Below are positions 1 through 52,779 of a stretch of 64,000 nt of DNA, piece by piece (positions within the stretch are counted from its first letter, which is position 1; each line of letters starts with the position of its first letter). Source of the stretch: Larimichthys crocea (taxonomy: Eukaryota; Chordata; Actinopteri; Sciaenidae); NCBI RefSeq assembly GCF_000972845.2, contig NC_040018.1, positions 7,040,356 to 7,104,355 on the forward strand. Reading direction: 5' to 3'. The notes beneath the pieces are model-generated. The model was given only the letters and a program-made list of their open reading frames with translations, was not told the DNA's origin and ran no database searches. Made by a program: the position numbers and the translations under genes.

Positions 1-7098
<7,098 letters not shown>

Positions 7099-9875
7099 GT
7101 GATGACAGTGTGAAAGGGAAATCATTATTTGTAGCTGTGACGTTGGATAAGTGAGTCTACAACATGATTTCTCATCAGCACCATCTACTGGCTGGCATCG
7201 TCACCTCCTCTTCTCTGTTGGACTTCCAGTATGTGTTTGTATGAAAGATGCACCCATACTGATACTGACATCAGTCATCATGTGGATGCCAGGGTATAAA
7301 GGGCATTACGTCACACAGTTTATTCAGCACTTAAACTTAATGCCAAGGGCCATGTCAGACATCAAAGCAAAGCCTTTGCCATCTTGAACTCTCTAAAATA
7401 GACCGATTCAAATATTGAATCTCTTTTATCCAGTGACTCTGAATGCTTGTGTATTTGTTAAATAACCATAAAGTATAGGATATTTAAAGGGGCATTAAGT
7501 ACTTGGAAGATTTTATCATGCTCTACTGGCAACCATTCAGAGTTGTGATCACATTTGCTGTCTTTCTATGGAGCCTATTTTCTACTAGGCTCAGACTACT
7601 CGCCCAGACAGAACCAAATTGTAAGGTTGTCCCCTTTTATAGCCTGACAAGTGACATTTATTTGTTCAGCAATTGGTGGGTAAGAACAGAATTAAATGTC
7701 ATATTTTACTTCATTACAGGCCTGTGACAGCCATGGATACCATTTTTTTTTTCCTTTTGTTTGAGGGCAGTTTGATTTTTTTTTATTTCTGTTGTAATAT
7801 GAATATAACAGATTTTAAAAAAGGGTTCTGGAGTACAAACCTATTCTAACTTCAATTTAAAGCCTTGGCAAATTAATTTCAATGAACTGCATCTCAGTCT
7901 TCATTGGCAATTTGTTTTGTTGGCTCAGTTTTGACATAAGTAATATATTGATAGGAATCATTCACTCAGTCATTTTCATGCAGAGAGGAAAAGAACGTAA
8001 GTACCTGTACCTGCAACTAAGTCTCAAAACAAAGTCACAATTTGACAATAGTAAGAGGTTAGCTAGTGAGAATGAAGCCCAGTGAAGTGAATATTTCAGT
8101 GTTGTGTTTTGGCTTGAGAATCGACTCAGCAGGAATTAATTTTCTTTTGGTAAGCAGCTTGAATATACCAGTCAGTACTGAACAGATAGAGAGACGACTG
8201 ACAATTCCATTTTTTGTATGGCAGCTCAGATACTAGCTCTACCATACGGACACATCCAGAAATAATCTTTGTAAAACTGTTTTTGGCAAGTTTTTAATGA
8301 AGACTGTAAACGTATATCAGCTAAACCTGATGCTACACTAACCTGTGTACACTTACTATCTAGTAACAGAGGAAGATGAATTCCTCCTATGTCAGTGACA
8401 CAGCTTCTTCAGGTTGAGGCTAATAACAAGTTAGTTCATTAAAAAATCTATTAAATATACAATACGTATCAGTTTATTACTGATGTGATGTCAGAATGAA
8501 TACGGATATGATCTACACATACAAGCAAGACGATCAGTGAGAAGATTGGCGGGTTTCTCTATACTTATTATACTTATTAATGGCTGCCTAGGGCTGTGAT
8601 GATACCCATGTGACCACAATACAACAGTCTAGTGAGGTCTACTGCGGGTTGAGTTCATTATTGTCTGTACTGCATTTTTTATTTTTATTTTCTTAATTTA
8701 TTTTTTTAAATTCTATTGTTCAATGTCACGCGTTATTTTTTCTACATCGGCATTCTTGGTCAGACTGGTCAAACGTCAAGCTGACAACAATAATTGTTTC
8801 CAACAAAGGAAAATGGCAAAATAATCAGACCCTGTTATATTTATCATTATACATTTATTTTATACAAATGTTTTAGTTCAAGACTGGATGACAAAGTTTG
8901 TGGAAAGCATCAACACCAACACTGTACAGCACAAAGGTAACGTTAGCCTTTCCTGCCCACCTTCCAGACCGTTACTTCAGGGATAACTCCCTTCACTTTA
9001 CCAGCAGTTAAGAAATAACAGATGAGAGCATTTATTAACTGACAAACTGTAACCGACACTGTACATTTACTGCCAGATTGACAATTTACTGTTAAACTTC
9101 TCCTGTCTGCTCACTTTTACCGTTGTTTGCTCTATTGCCCACACATTTGCTACACACACACACTGCCCTATTCTGGGAGGGCAACATTAGCAGTAAACCA
9201 TAAAGCCACAGAGATACGTCGCTTTTTGGCTGCAGTAACAAAACAAAAAAAATCATGCCGTCACAGCCCTATGCCTGCCGATTAAATCGCATTCCCTTCA
9301 AAATTATTTAAACAAGGTGGTGGAAACAGTACTGCTTTTGTCCACATGGGGGATTCAAAATCAACAGAAAATGAAAGGTCTTTGTAGGGGCTTTAAAAAC
9401 ACCCCCACCATATTAACAAAAAATATAGGCCTTCTAAAATCTAAAAGCCTTTTCAGCTAAAAAGTCACTGGTATTTATCCACAACCCTGACACTCACTCC
9501 TGCACATACAGTTTACGCATATGTGCTATAGTAGTAGTAGAGTGAACAAGACTGCTTACTGCCTCTTTAATTATTGTTGAAAAGTGACTTATTATATGTG
9601 CTCAGGTCAGTTTCACAGTAGTTAGTGAGACCTGTGTCACAGTAAAAATACAGTATTGGTGTATCTCTACTCGGTATGTGACATGATATAATGGCATCAT
9701 GTCTCTACATGTCACATGCAGGCCAGATGAGACAGGAAGTTGGGGTGGCATGTGTTATTCCCAGTACTTCATAATCACATAGTGTAGATATCCATCAATC
9801 AGTATTTATACTGGCCAGTGCATACCTATCTGTATTGTGTCACTCATCACCTGTCACTATGTACAAAAGCATTTG

Positions 9876-9914
<39 letters not shown>

Positions 9915-10945
9915 GGATAATATATATATATATAATATATATATATATATATACACAAACACACACATATATATACTCTTCTACCATCTATGATATATGT
10001 TGGATATTGCGGTGTACTGATCACTCTAGTTGTAGGTTGAAATTGCTTTTTTACAAGGATAATTATGGGAGGGACTTATTGGAATATTCAGTAACTGTCA
10101 AACATCATCCATCACCCTATATGTTACTCTTTTATGTACCCAGAAAAAGACGAATGGAAATACATAGATAAATGTATGAAGTGTTGTGCACAACTGAGTT
10201 ACACATTGTAACTCAATATTAACTATATCTGTATATTTTACTTTGGTTGTAGAATATAGGACCACTATTCTACTTGGACTGCTCTAGGCAACAGCTCATC
10301 TTTTTATGGAAAGTGATACATCTGTTCTTTTGTGTATCTGTGAAATAGATCACTGTATATTTCAGAGCTTTTTATAGTGGCATGCTCTACTGTTGTACTC
10401 CATATCATTCTTATATGAGTGCCCATTGATTCTTAGTTTCAAAACACATTTGTTGGTATGCGATGGACTCAGAGAAAAAAGAATACAGTCCACTTCTGTT
10501 GCCTTGTCCTAGTGTCTAAACTCGACAGTAAACTGAACCACATTACTTCTAAGGAAACTGCTGTGAAGATGGTTTCATCTGAAATATTGTCAACGACATA
10601 CGGTGTGATAATGCATTTTGAAATTGCCAAACCTACCATTCTACCTGTGAGAGTTGACTTTGATTGATTAAAGGTGACACCAGACTCCTCTGTCTTTTAA
10701 CTCTGTGCCAGTTACCTTTACTTTGCTTCCATTATTGTTATCATGAGACATATTTATTTTTTTAATGATAGCTGACACATTCTGTATGTAAACTCATGTT
10801 CTTTTTTATTTTATTTCCTTCATATCTTTATTATGCCCGTATTTGGAACATGCTTTGCATTTTCAAGGTTTGTAATTTACTGTAAACTGTTTTTGCTGTT
10901 TCTGGATGAGACTTTTACAAAATAAACTTATTGGAATGCATCAGT
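7099..10945 (+). other. hdgfl3: presumptive hdgfl3 3' UTR
   Basis: About 3.8 kb of AT-rich, intron-free-looking sequence with no convincing coding exon runs from the hdgfl3 stop to a canonical AATAAA at 10921. Mammalian HDGFL3 also has a multi-kilobase 3' UTR. It includes a (CT)n/(TA)n/(CA)n microsatellite at about 9880-9970. This is an inference from position and the poly(A) signal; no transcript evidence is available. Confidence 0.5.
10921..10926 (+). terminator. hdgfl3: poly(A) signal AATAAA, hdgfl3
   Basis: A canonical AATAAA is the last one on the + strand before the repeat-rich intergenic block that starts with a Tc1-like fragment. It is the likely end of the hdgfl3 transcript. Confidence 0.5.
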
Positions 10946-11228
10946 GAAGTTGGAATGATCATTACACACCACAAACTAATTATTGCATGGGTAGAAAATG
11001 GAAACACTTTTGATGGAGGATCCATGTATGCTGCTGCTTCACTCTGCAGTCAAACTCATCCCAAACCATCTCAGGTGGGTTTAGGTCAGGTGATTGTGGA
11101 GGCCAGGTCATGTGATGCAGCTCATCATCACTGTCCTTCTGGGTCAAATAGTCCTTACAGAGTCTGGAGGTATGTGTTGGGTCATATATATACTGTATAT
11201 GTATTGAGTGTGCGTGCAAGGCGCACAC
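10935..11228 (-). pseudogene. Tc1-like transposase 3' fragment
   Basis: Read on the - strand, the frame contains MTWPPQSPDLNPPEMVWDEF, the hallmark of the last catalytic block of Tc1/mariner transposases (SPDLNPIE, carrying the third acidic residue). Only about 80 residues survive and no terminal repeats were identified. It lies directly beyond the hdgfl3 poly(A) signal, and a noisy copy exists at about 25590-25830. Confidence 0.75.
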
Positions 11229-12060
11229 TATATGTTATCCACCGCGCTTATTATTATTCTTACGCCCTTTTTTTGTCTCGCTACTCCTCCCATATACAAA
11301 ACGGGTATCAAAACGACCGGCTCGGCCAGGAATGGATTGCTATGACTTTTCTAAGAGTTTCGGCAAACGGTTTTGCCAAAAATCGACAAAAACAAAGCCA
11401 AAAAATGAATGGGTGTGTATTGCGAGAACTTTTCAGAGCTAGAGTGAGTGATGTCATCGCTAGAGTGAAGAGGGGAGAGAACGATCAGTGAAAAAATAAA
11501 ACGGATTTCACTACCCTGGCCTCAAATGCCCAGCTACAGACATGATTATCCCCTCAAATGTAGGAAAATTCGAGGTGATCGCAGTGATAACACTGTTGAA
11601 GCTGTCTCCTATATAGTTTTGGCTCCATACAGGCTGATTGATCGACTACTCCCGCCAACAGCCTCATAGACTCCAATGTTAAAAAAGGAGCGAAATTTTC
11701 TGGAGAAAGGCAGAAGTAACGTTTCTCTCTCTTGCTCCTGAGGGCACATTTCTTCATTTATCGACACAAAACGAATATGTAAAACGATCAGGAAGGTCTC
11801 ATCGTGCCTCAGGTTAAGCCGGTTCAATGATTGGAATTACGGTTTGGTCAGAAGTCCTTCCTGTTCGAGAGGAAGTCTCAGCATTTTCTCTCAGTCTCTA
11901 ACTGACATTCTAACAGGTGCAGTAACTTCTCCCCTGATTACAGTTGGTCCTGGTTGCTTAGCAACCTCAGCCTGCGTGAAGGAGGAGAGGGGGGAGGGGC
12001 CAGCAGACAGTAGTTCTTGGCACTTGATTTGAACCTGTCTGTGTAAAATGGCAGACAGAG
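11190..12060. repeat. unclassified dispersed repeat
   Basis: Non-coding sequence starts near tgagtgtgcgtgcaaggcgc and contains ttattattattcttacgccc. It looks like repeat DNA by composition and by analogy with other fish intergenic sequence. It recurs only in the noisy copy of this locus (25.8-26.8 kb), so its family cannot be established from this window. Confidence 0.35.
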
Positions 12061-12099
12061 ACAGCAGAGTGTTAGCACAAGCTGTAAAGACATGCTATT

Positions 12100-13215
12100 T
12101 GCAAACATTAGCGACCAATGCTAAAATTAGTGCTAATTAACATTAGCCACTAGGAATTAAATACATGTTGATTACTAACATGCTCATGCTAACATGCTAA
12201 TGGTAACTGCTAGCGCATCAACGTTAACATGCTAATGCTAACATGCTAATGTTAACATGGTAATGCTAATTAACATTAGCCACTAGGAATGAAACACATG
12301 CTAATGCTAACATGGTAATGCTAACATGTTAATGCTAATTAACATTAGCCACTAGAAATTAAACACATGTTAATTACTAACATGTTAATGTTAACATGGT
12401 AATGGTAACTGCTAGCGCATCAACGTTAACATGCTAATGCTAACATGCTAATATTAACATGGTAATGCTAATTAACATTAGCCACTAGGAATGAAACACA
12501 TGTTAATGCTAACATGTTAATTCTAACATGTTAATGTTAACTCCTAGCGCATCAGTGTTAACATGCTAATGATAACAAATGCTAATGTTAACATGCTAAT
12601 GCTAAATGCTAGCGCAGCACCGTTAAAATGCTAATATTAACATGCTAATTTCAAATGCTAGCGCATCCCCGTTAACATGCTAATGTTAAAATGCTAATGC
12701 TAAATGCTAGCGTAGCACCGTTAACATGCTAATGCTAACATGCTAATGATAAATGCTAGCGCAGCACCGTTAACATGCTAATCTTAACATGCTAATGATA
12801 AATGCTAGCGCAGCACCGTTAAAATGCTAATGCTAACATGCTAATGATAAATGCTAGCGCAGCACCGTTAACATGCTAATGCTAACATGATAATGGTAAC
12901 TGCTAGCTCATCAGTGTTAACATGCTAATGCTAAATGCTAGCGCATCAACGTTAACATGCTAATGTTAACATGCTAATTCTAACATGCTAATGTTAACAT
13001 GCTAATTCTAACATGCTAATGCTAACATGCTAATGCTAAATGCTAGCGCAGCACCGTTAACATGCTAATGTTAACATGTTAATGGTAACATGCTAATTCT
13101 AACATGTTAATGCTAACATGTTAATGGTCACATGTTAATTCTAACATGCTAATGCTAACATGTTAATGGTCACATGTTAATTCTAACATGCTAATGTTAA
13201 TTGCTAGCATGTAAG
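12100..13215. repeat. minisatellite, units built on aacatgctaatgct
   Basis: About 1.1 kb is made of the 12-13 bp motif ACATGCTAATGCTA and its variants. It is organised into higher-order units punctuated by a segment reading aatgctagcgcagcaccgtt (recurring between about 12600 and 13060). It ends about 420 bp before the rbbp7 start codon. A noisy version sits at about 26810-27745. Confidence 0.95.
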
Positions 13216-13329
13216 CGCTAGCTGCTCCTGTGTCTAAATAAATAATAAATAATTAAAAATGACTGTTTGAGGTGTGCTTTTTGAATACAGACCCCCAGCA
13301 ACAGCCCACTCGTCACTCTCAAAATTTCT

Positions 13330-13637
13330 TTTCTAGTACTGAATTTGCTGAGCAGTGTCAGTAATAATGTATGGAGTCAGGCACACTCAAAATTTCTTTA
13401 GAAATGTTTCTAGCTTGACCTGTTCCTGTATGCGCAGCCCCTTCTGTCGCTATGCGGAGTCTGCGCGCAGTGTTGACCCTCTTTGATATGCATGCATTGA
13501 CGCATGCGCGCAGCAGGTCTGGAGTAATTCGGCGCTGAAAAGGAAGGAGCGAAACAAACCGAGCTGGAGGAGCCGCGGGAACAAACTGCAGAGTCTCTTC
13601 TTTTCTGAGCTTCGTGAAACGCCGCAGAGTTGGAGAC
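13330..13637 (+). promoter_or_regulatory. rbbp7: rbbp7 promoter / 5' UTR, CpG-rich
   Basis: The 250 bp before the ATG are GC- and CpG-rich compared with the AT-rich surroundings (many cgc/gcg, e.g. acgcatgcgcgcagcaggtc). No TATA box is visible. This fits a housekeeping CpG promoter for a chromatin gene. The transcription start cannot be fixed from sequence. Confidence 0.55.
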
Positions 13638-41642
<28,005 letters not shown>

Positions 41643-42835
41643 CCCAGCTGTGCAGGCACAAGCCCTCCTCCACTCCCTGAGCTCCAGACCCAGCCCGGCC
41701 TGTCGTTTCCCTCTCTGGCTTATCTCGAGTGCAAAATGAATGTGGAGAGTTTGAGACAGCATGGACTCCACACGTGCTAACAGTCAGTTGGATTCAGTGT
41801 CATCCTGCTTACACTTAAATATGGCCCAGGTAACCCAAAAGCACTTCTGCAAGTGCTTCTGCAAGTCTGTGAGGCAATTTTGAGATTTTTTTTTTTTTCA
41901 AAATACAATAAATGTTGGAAAATAGTTGCTGAAAACATGTGAAAAGACTTATATTACTGAAATGTGGAGTTAGAAGTTCAAACAGTTTTTCACCAGTTTT
42001 CAGTCTCAGGATTTTGTGGGCGGTCCTTAAAGGGTGGCTCGATGACACGCTGAGGCCACCCTGAGCATACCCCTGCACCCCTAGCAGAGCAATAGAGATG
42101 AATTCATCTCGCGCAGAGTGTTTCAAAGTTAGTCATGTCATTTTCTGAACTCATCTGACACGTTTCAGTCGCTTCAAAATGCCCGCTCGACTGCTCCCAT
42201 GAGTGGGCGTGGCTTCAGCACATTCAGAGGACACGCCCCCACAGTCCTGGAGCTGAGAATTCATTTTTACCTGATTTTGACACCTCATTTCATAAACTTG
42301 TCGATATTTTTAATCATTCAAAATTTGGCTGGGTGGTTAATAACACTTTCTCCTTTTGGTCGGACAAACTCAGAACACATATTTATTCTTACTTTACACA
42401 GACTTTAAGCACTTGGATTAGGAGAAGTGTTGAAATGTGGTAGTACCGTCAGTGTTTGTGGAATAGCATTTGAAGACTCTTCAGAACAGGAAACCTTAAT
42501 GGGCACAAAGTAACTGCGTTACGACCAGATCATTTCATGTTCAGAGAAACATTCTTTCATCTTGACTTCCCACCTGTGGTTGTTAGTTAGATAATCTTAT
42601 TCTTGGCTGACTTGTTGGCTGTCTTTTGAAAAACATTCCCTGCTGTTTGCTTCCTGTTCAGAAGGTACATAAACTCTTCAGGATTGGTTTGTGTGGAAGC
42701 TGCGGGACTAAATTAGTGCACTTGAGGGAAACGCACATATTTCTCTTTCCTCTCCTCTTTGTGTTCTTACAAAATGTCATCTTATCATGTTTTCTTTCCT
42801 GCGCCACAAATTGCAATAAAACTTTTATAACTTTT
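41643..42835 (+). other. rbbp7: rbbp7 3' UTR with poly(A) signal at 42815
   Basis: About 1.2 kb of non-coding sequence follows the stop. A canonical AATAAA at 42815-42820 (gcaataaaactttt) is the first strong one. The next gene's - strand poly(A) signal is only about 230 bp further on, so the two genes end tail to tail. Confidence 0.6.
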
Positions 42836-43029
42836 CAAAAACTAAGTTTGGCATTTATGTAAATGTGACATTTCTTCACACAACATTGACCGTGAACCTC
42901 AGGCTGAGGACAGGGTCAACGATCTCATTAGTGTACATTCAGAGAAACCTCGAACCTGCTTTACTGTTCCACTCAGAGGAAATGACACAAGACCCAACAC
43001 TTCCTTAGAGGAAATAAATCCAGTTGTTG

Positions 43030-45759
43030 CAAATTCTACAAAATGTTTATTGAAAAGCAAGACAGGACTATAAGAACATTGTACAATCAATCAAAGAGGG
43101 GGCGTGGGCTCAGACTTTGTTTTTTTTTTTTAGTAAAAATAAAGCTCTCAGAAGCTATGGTGACTCATGCCTCTTCTTTCACAGTAAGTCTCACCTGCAG
43201 AGGTAGATTCTGACATTACCTGAGAGTCAATCTGGGAAAACGCCAAAGAGGAAATAGATGCTGAAAGTCTTCCCTTGGGGCTCGGGGCATGACTAGATCT
43301 GTCCTGCACCAAAGAAAAATTACACACATCTGACACTTGACCCTGTACGTGTTCACATCAGTGTTTCAAAGTCACTCAATGTGAAGAGAAATGCATGAGA
43401 AGTTTCGAAAGGCCAGAAGTGACGGATCAATATTGACTGCATGCAAGGTGGCATCCAGAGGCGTCATCCAGCAGGCAGTCGGTGTGTGTGTTCAGATTGA
43501 AGGAATGATTGTCCGTCCCACTGATCTAAAGAGGACAGACTAAACTGAACAGAGCTGTGGCAACATGCTCCGTCTTATGGCCACCACATATGAGCTCTCA
43601 AAGGAATGCTGATTTTGGATCAGTCTTGTAATTATACCCACAAATCAAAAACCGGGATCCTGGAATAAGGGTGCTGATGAAGCAGTTATCGGGGGTAACG
43701 TTGACAATGAAGAACTATATTCAAGATATTGGACCTGTTGCAGATCAGTAGTTGCATTAAACATTTGACAGAGGTGCCCTAGAAGAAAACTGATAAAGAG
43801 AATCAAATCTGCAGATGGAGAGAGGTGTGTGAATGGGACTCACCCTGCTGCTTTGACTCTACATTCAGCATCTCAAGACGCTACACACACTGATGACTTC
43901 CCTCATGTACGATAACTGCAGCTCCTATTGATATGCATCACTGATGGAAATCAATATCTTTTATTCAAACGCATTAGAAAAGCACATCACATTCAGTTTT
44001 CGTCCAGTATAAAGTTTCAGCAGTGACAGTCCATTATTCTGACGTACCAAACTCATTTTCAAAACATCGTTTACAGAATTTGCCGTTGGATAAATGGTTC
44101 CGAACTCCTGACTTGCCTCTTCCCTGTACACCCCGCTGATGACCAGATGAAAATCAAATGACATGGTTCATTAAAAAATAATTCAGCGCTGAGATGCGGA
44201 TGTAACTCGTGACATATTTTGCATATTCGCTGAGCTTGAGTCGTCTCTCGAGTGAATTACAAGCAAACAACAAAATAATGTCTCGACTGACGGGTTATTT
44301 CTGTTTCCTACATTTTAGCGATGGCATGAGTTTTCAAAACAAACTGAAACATTTCCTTTGAGAGGACACAAACATAAGTAAGAGAAACTATCAGTTCTGA
44401 TCGTACAGATTTCTGGTTTGATTGATTTGGTGACACCTGCTGCTGTGAGAGGTCTGTTCAAAATTACACGTGGCAGCAAACACCCCCCTGACTGAACAGA
44501 AAAGCAACTTGTGGTATCTGTAATAACTGGGCTGAGAGGCCCCAACATCATCAACCGATTGGTTACCCGCTGGGCTTCATCTCACGCATCACATCCACAA
44601 CGCGGAACCAATGCCCTGCTGTATGATTTCAATTCTGCTTAGAGGGAAACCGATTCAAACAACAAAAATGTACTTCGATATAGAATAATCTTAAAGATGA
44701 TCATTTTTTAAAGATGACAGAGCTTCAAAGTGAATTGTGACCCATCCCATAAAGCTCATAAAGCTTCCTGACACCTCCATGATCCATTCAAGCAGACCCA
44801 TAACAACATATATGACTTGAAGAACTATTCAGCAGTCAGTGGGTCAATGCAGACTCCTGACACTACAGTACCTCCAACTGGAGGCTCAGCTTGATGCTCG
44901 ACTGCTCTACAAACAGATGTGGTCTGCAGGAGGTGATGGTAGAAATGTGTTGAATGAGAAACAAACTAATCCTGAATCACATGTCATTTATTGTCTCACT
45001 TTCTATTCTTCCACCCTTGCTGTTAAATAGCTGCTTTTCTCTGTGCGCACTAACAAAGAGAACCACAGCCTGGTTCACTGACAGAGCAGCCGTGGGTCAC
45101 AGTGATGGTGATGGCTGCTGACACTCATTTCAACTTCAAACATTATAAACGTGACAGCCGTATTAGCAAAGAATGACTACATTACCCAGCTTCAAAACCA
45201 GCTTATCCGCATTCTGATATGATGTGATCAATACGATATTTAATACCCTGTGGATAACACAGATGTCGAATAAACCTCCGACTGTGACTTCACAACGTTA
45301 CTACGGGCTACATTCGGAAAAAGTGACCTATGACAGTATGCGTGTCATATCCCCCACTTTTGAATTAATCAAACTATTTCCAATGAGACACGACACCACA
45401 GGAAGAGACTGTGTGAAGAGAAATAAAAAGCCAATCGTCATCAAATTCTCTATGAAAATACAGTTATGGTAGAAAACAGGGAGTACGAAGTGCTCGCCAC
45501 AAACCAATTATCACAACCTATGTATACGCGGGCAAAGTTTAGAATAGACTCTTGATACAATCATGTTAAACTTCTTAAACTATCACACAAAAAAAAAAAA
45601 GATATGGGTTCAATTTCCGTGGAGAAATCTGAGGAGGCAAGTCTAGAAGTGAAAAAGAAAAGAACTCTATCTCCTTTAAGATGTGGTTTTTTGATAGTTA
45701 TGGAACGAGGAGGTGGAGGTGTGTGGAGGACTCCCGTCACACAGGCCGTGTAGGCGTGT
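43030..45759 (-). other. txlng: presumptive txlng 3' UTR, poly(A) signal at 43046-43051
   Basis: A - strand AATAAA (tttatt on +) at 43046 is the last plausible signal before the rbbp7 3' end. No convincing exon of either strand is found between it and the txlng stop at 45760, so a 2.7-kb 3' UTR is inferred. It carries no obvious large repeat. Confidence 0.45.
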
Positions 45760-50953
<5,194 letters not shown>

Positions 50954-51053
50954 GAGTCCTGATCACGAGCTGGACGAGTAAAAAATAGAAATGAGATTGT
51001 TGCATGAACAAATTGGTAATGTTGGTAACTGCTAATGTTGTGTACAATCCATG

Positions 51054-51246
51054 TAGTAATATCCTTCATACAGTCATGTGTGTTTTTAATGCAGCACTGC
51101 CTGAGGGGTCAAAGGTCACCAACATTCAGTGTTTAGGGTTAGGGTTAGAGATTTCTCTGAATCTTTGAATGATATTCTGGAAAAAAAAATAACGACTGAG
51201 CCTTTACAGGACGCCCCTTTCATACCCAGTCATGATATTATCACCT
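51054..51246. repeat. first copy of a 190-bp local duplication
   Basis: It runs from tagtaatatccttcatacag to gatattatcacct and recurs at 51593-51779 with a few small differences (the first copy reads gtttagggttagggttag, the second gtggttagggttag). A 346-bp hAT-A fragment separates the two. Confidence 0.92.
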
Positions 51247-51592
51247 AAAGCTCATATTTACATTATGAAATGTATTAAAAATTCATAAAAAAGTGTTAAC
51301 ATGCTATAAAAAGAGGTGTGTCTCATACAGCAAGTGTAAATCTATTGTTCTACATTGATTCTGAGCGATTACAATGCTATCAAGGTAATAATGACATTAT
51401 TATTTATCAGAAATAAACAATACAAAACAACAACAATAACGAGATATATATTGTGTATCGCAATATAGCTTAAAAACATCGAGATATATATTGTGTATCG
51501 CGATATAGCTTAAAAACATCGAGATATATATTGTGTATCGCGATATAGCTTAAAAATATCAAGAGATATATATTGTGTATCGCGATATAGCT
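51247..51592 (+). mobile_element. internal hAT-A fragment without termini
   Basis: It begins aaagctcatatttacattat and ends within the 38-bp tandem repeat (cgatatagct), with four repeat units. It is almost identical to 53443 onward of the complete element 2 kb away, sharing its private features, which points to local copying and not transposition. Confidence 0.88.
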
Positions 51593-51779
51593 TAGTAATA
51601 TCCTTCATACAGTCATGTGTGTTTTTAATGCAGCACTGCCTGAGGGGTCAAAGGTCACCAACATTCAGTGGTTAGGGTTAGAGATTTCTCTGAATCTTTG
51701 AATGATATTCTGGGAAAAAAAATAACGACTGAGCCTTTACAGGACGCCCCTTTCATACCCAGTCATGATATTATCACCT
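51593..51779. repeat. second copy of the 190-bp local duplication
   Basis: Direct repeat of 51054-51246. Together they resemble a very long target duplication around a terminus-less fragment. Confidence 0.92.
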
Positions 51780-52779
51780 GTTACAATCAACCTGTGGAAG
51801 CTTCAAACTGTCCTTTGTTGATCCTGTCAGGACTTCAGTGTGACGTGTTACAGCATCAACTTCAGAATGTGTGAATATTTATAAAAAAAAAAACAATAAA
51901 GTTTATCAGTTTGAACACGAAATGTTGGCTTTGTGTTGAATTCAATTGACAGGATTTGAAAATCATTGTGTTGGTATCAGGGTTGTAGTACTGTGCGATG
52001 ATGTTACGTGTTCTGCTGCAGGTTCTAGTGAGACGATAACCAGAGTTGTTCTGATACAGGAATCAGAAATGCCTCAGATACTGCCAAATATGCAGGACTG
52101 GGTATCGCAGACTACAAGTAGTGACTGTACACTGATCTGGTATCACGTAATTTATTGGCCGTAAAAACCACCAATGCAACAGTTATAGCGGGTCATGTGC
52201 ACTGTGCTGCCACTCTGCTCTAGCAACTACTGTTTTAGAGCAAGTTGACTGAAGTTATATGGAGTTTATTCTCCATACACTGAGTCATGTTTCACAAACA
52301 GTGAGCCAGGCCATACAACAATGCCAGCAAGCATACAGAGTTAGGAGCCGGACTGAGTGAAGTCCATCCCAACCATGTGTTCTTATGCATGTCATAAACG
52401 CTGTAGAAAGTTGGCTGCTGGAGGTTTTCATCTACCACCGCCCCTAGCCAGTAGATATGAAGCGAATATTAAGTTGTCAGATGGAGGGAGACACTTGGCT
52501 GCCAACTTTTCAGCAGTGTTTTCACGGACTGGCAGAAATGTGTTTCTGTAGCTTGTTGCAACTGACCAAGTCAGTTCTATGCGTGGGAAACAAACAGATG
52601 ACTGTGTTGTGCTGCAGGCTAACAGCAGCACCAGATTCCCATTCCCTTCAGCGATGTCAACGTGTCCAGCCCACAGCCCTCAACGTTTGCTTGTTTTTTT
52701 TACAGTAACTGTTTCCATCAAATCCGGGCTGGGAGAAATAAGCTGATCATGTTAGCACTCACTTCCAAGGCAGTGAGAC

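Noticed and set aside
10931..11491. 186-codon + strand frame.
   Set aside because: It is antisense to a recognisable Tc1 transposase fragment and continues into a non-coding repeat.
12100..13215. CRISPR-like array because of regular short repeats.
   Set aside because: Units are directly abutting with no unique spacers, no cas-like genes exist and the genome is vertebrate. It is a minisatellite.
51960..52350. A complete hAT element starting near ccagagttgttctgatac.
   Set aside because: One hAT-like terminus is suggested at about 52039 but no opposite terminus or target duplication could be found.
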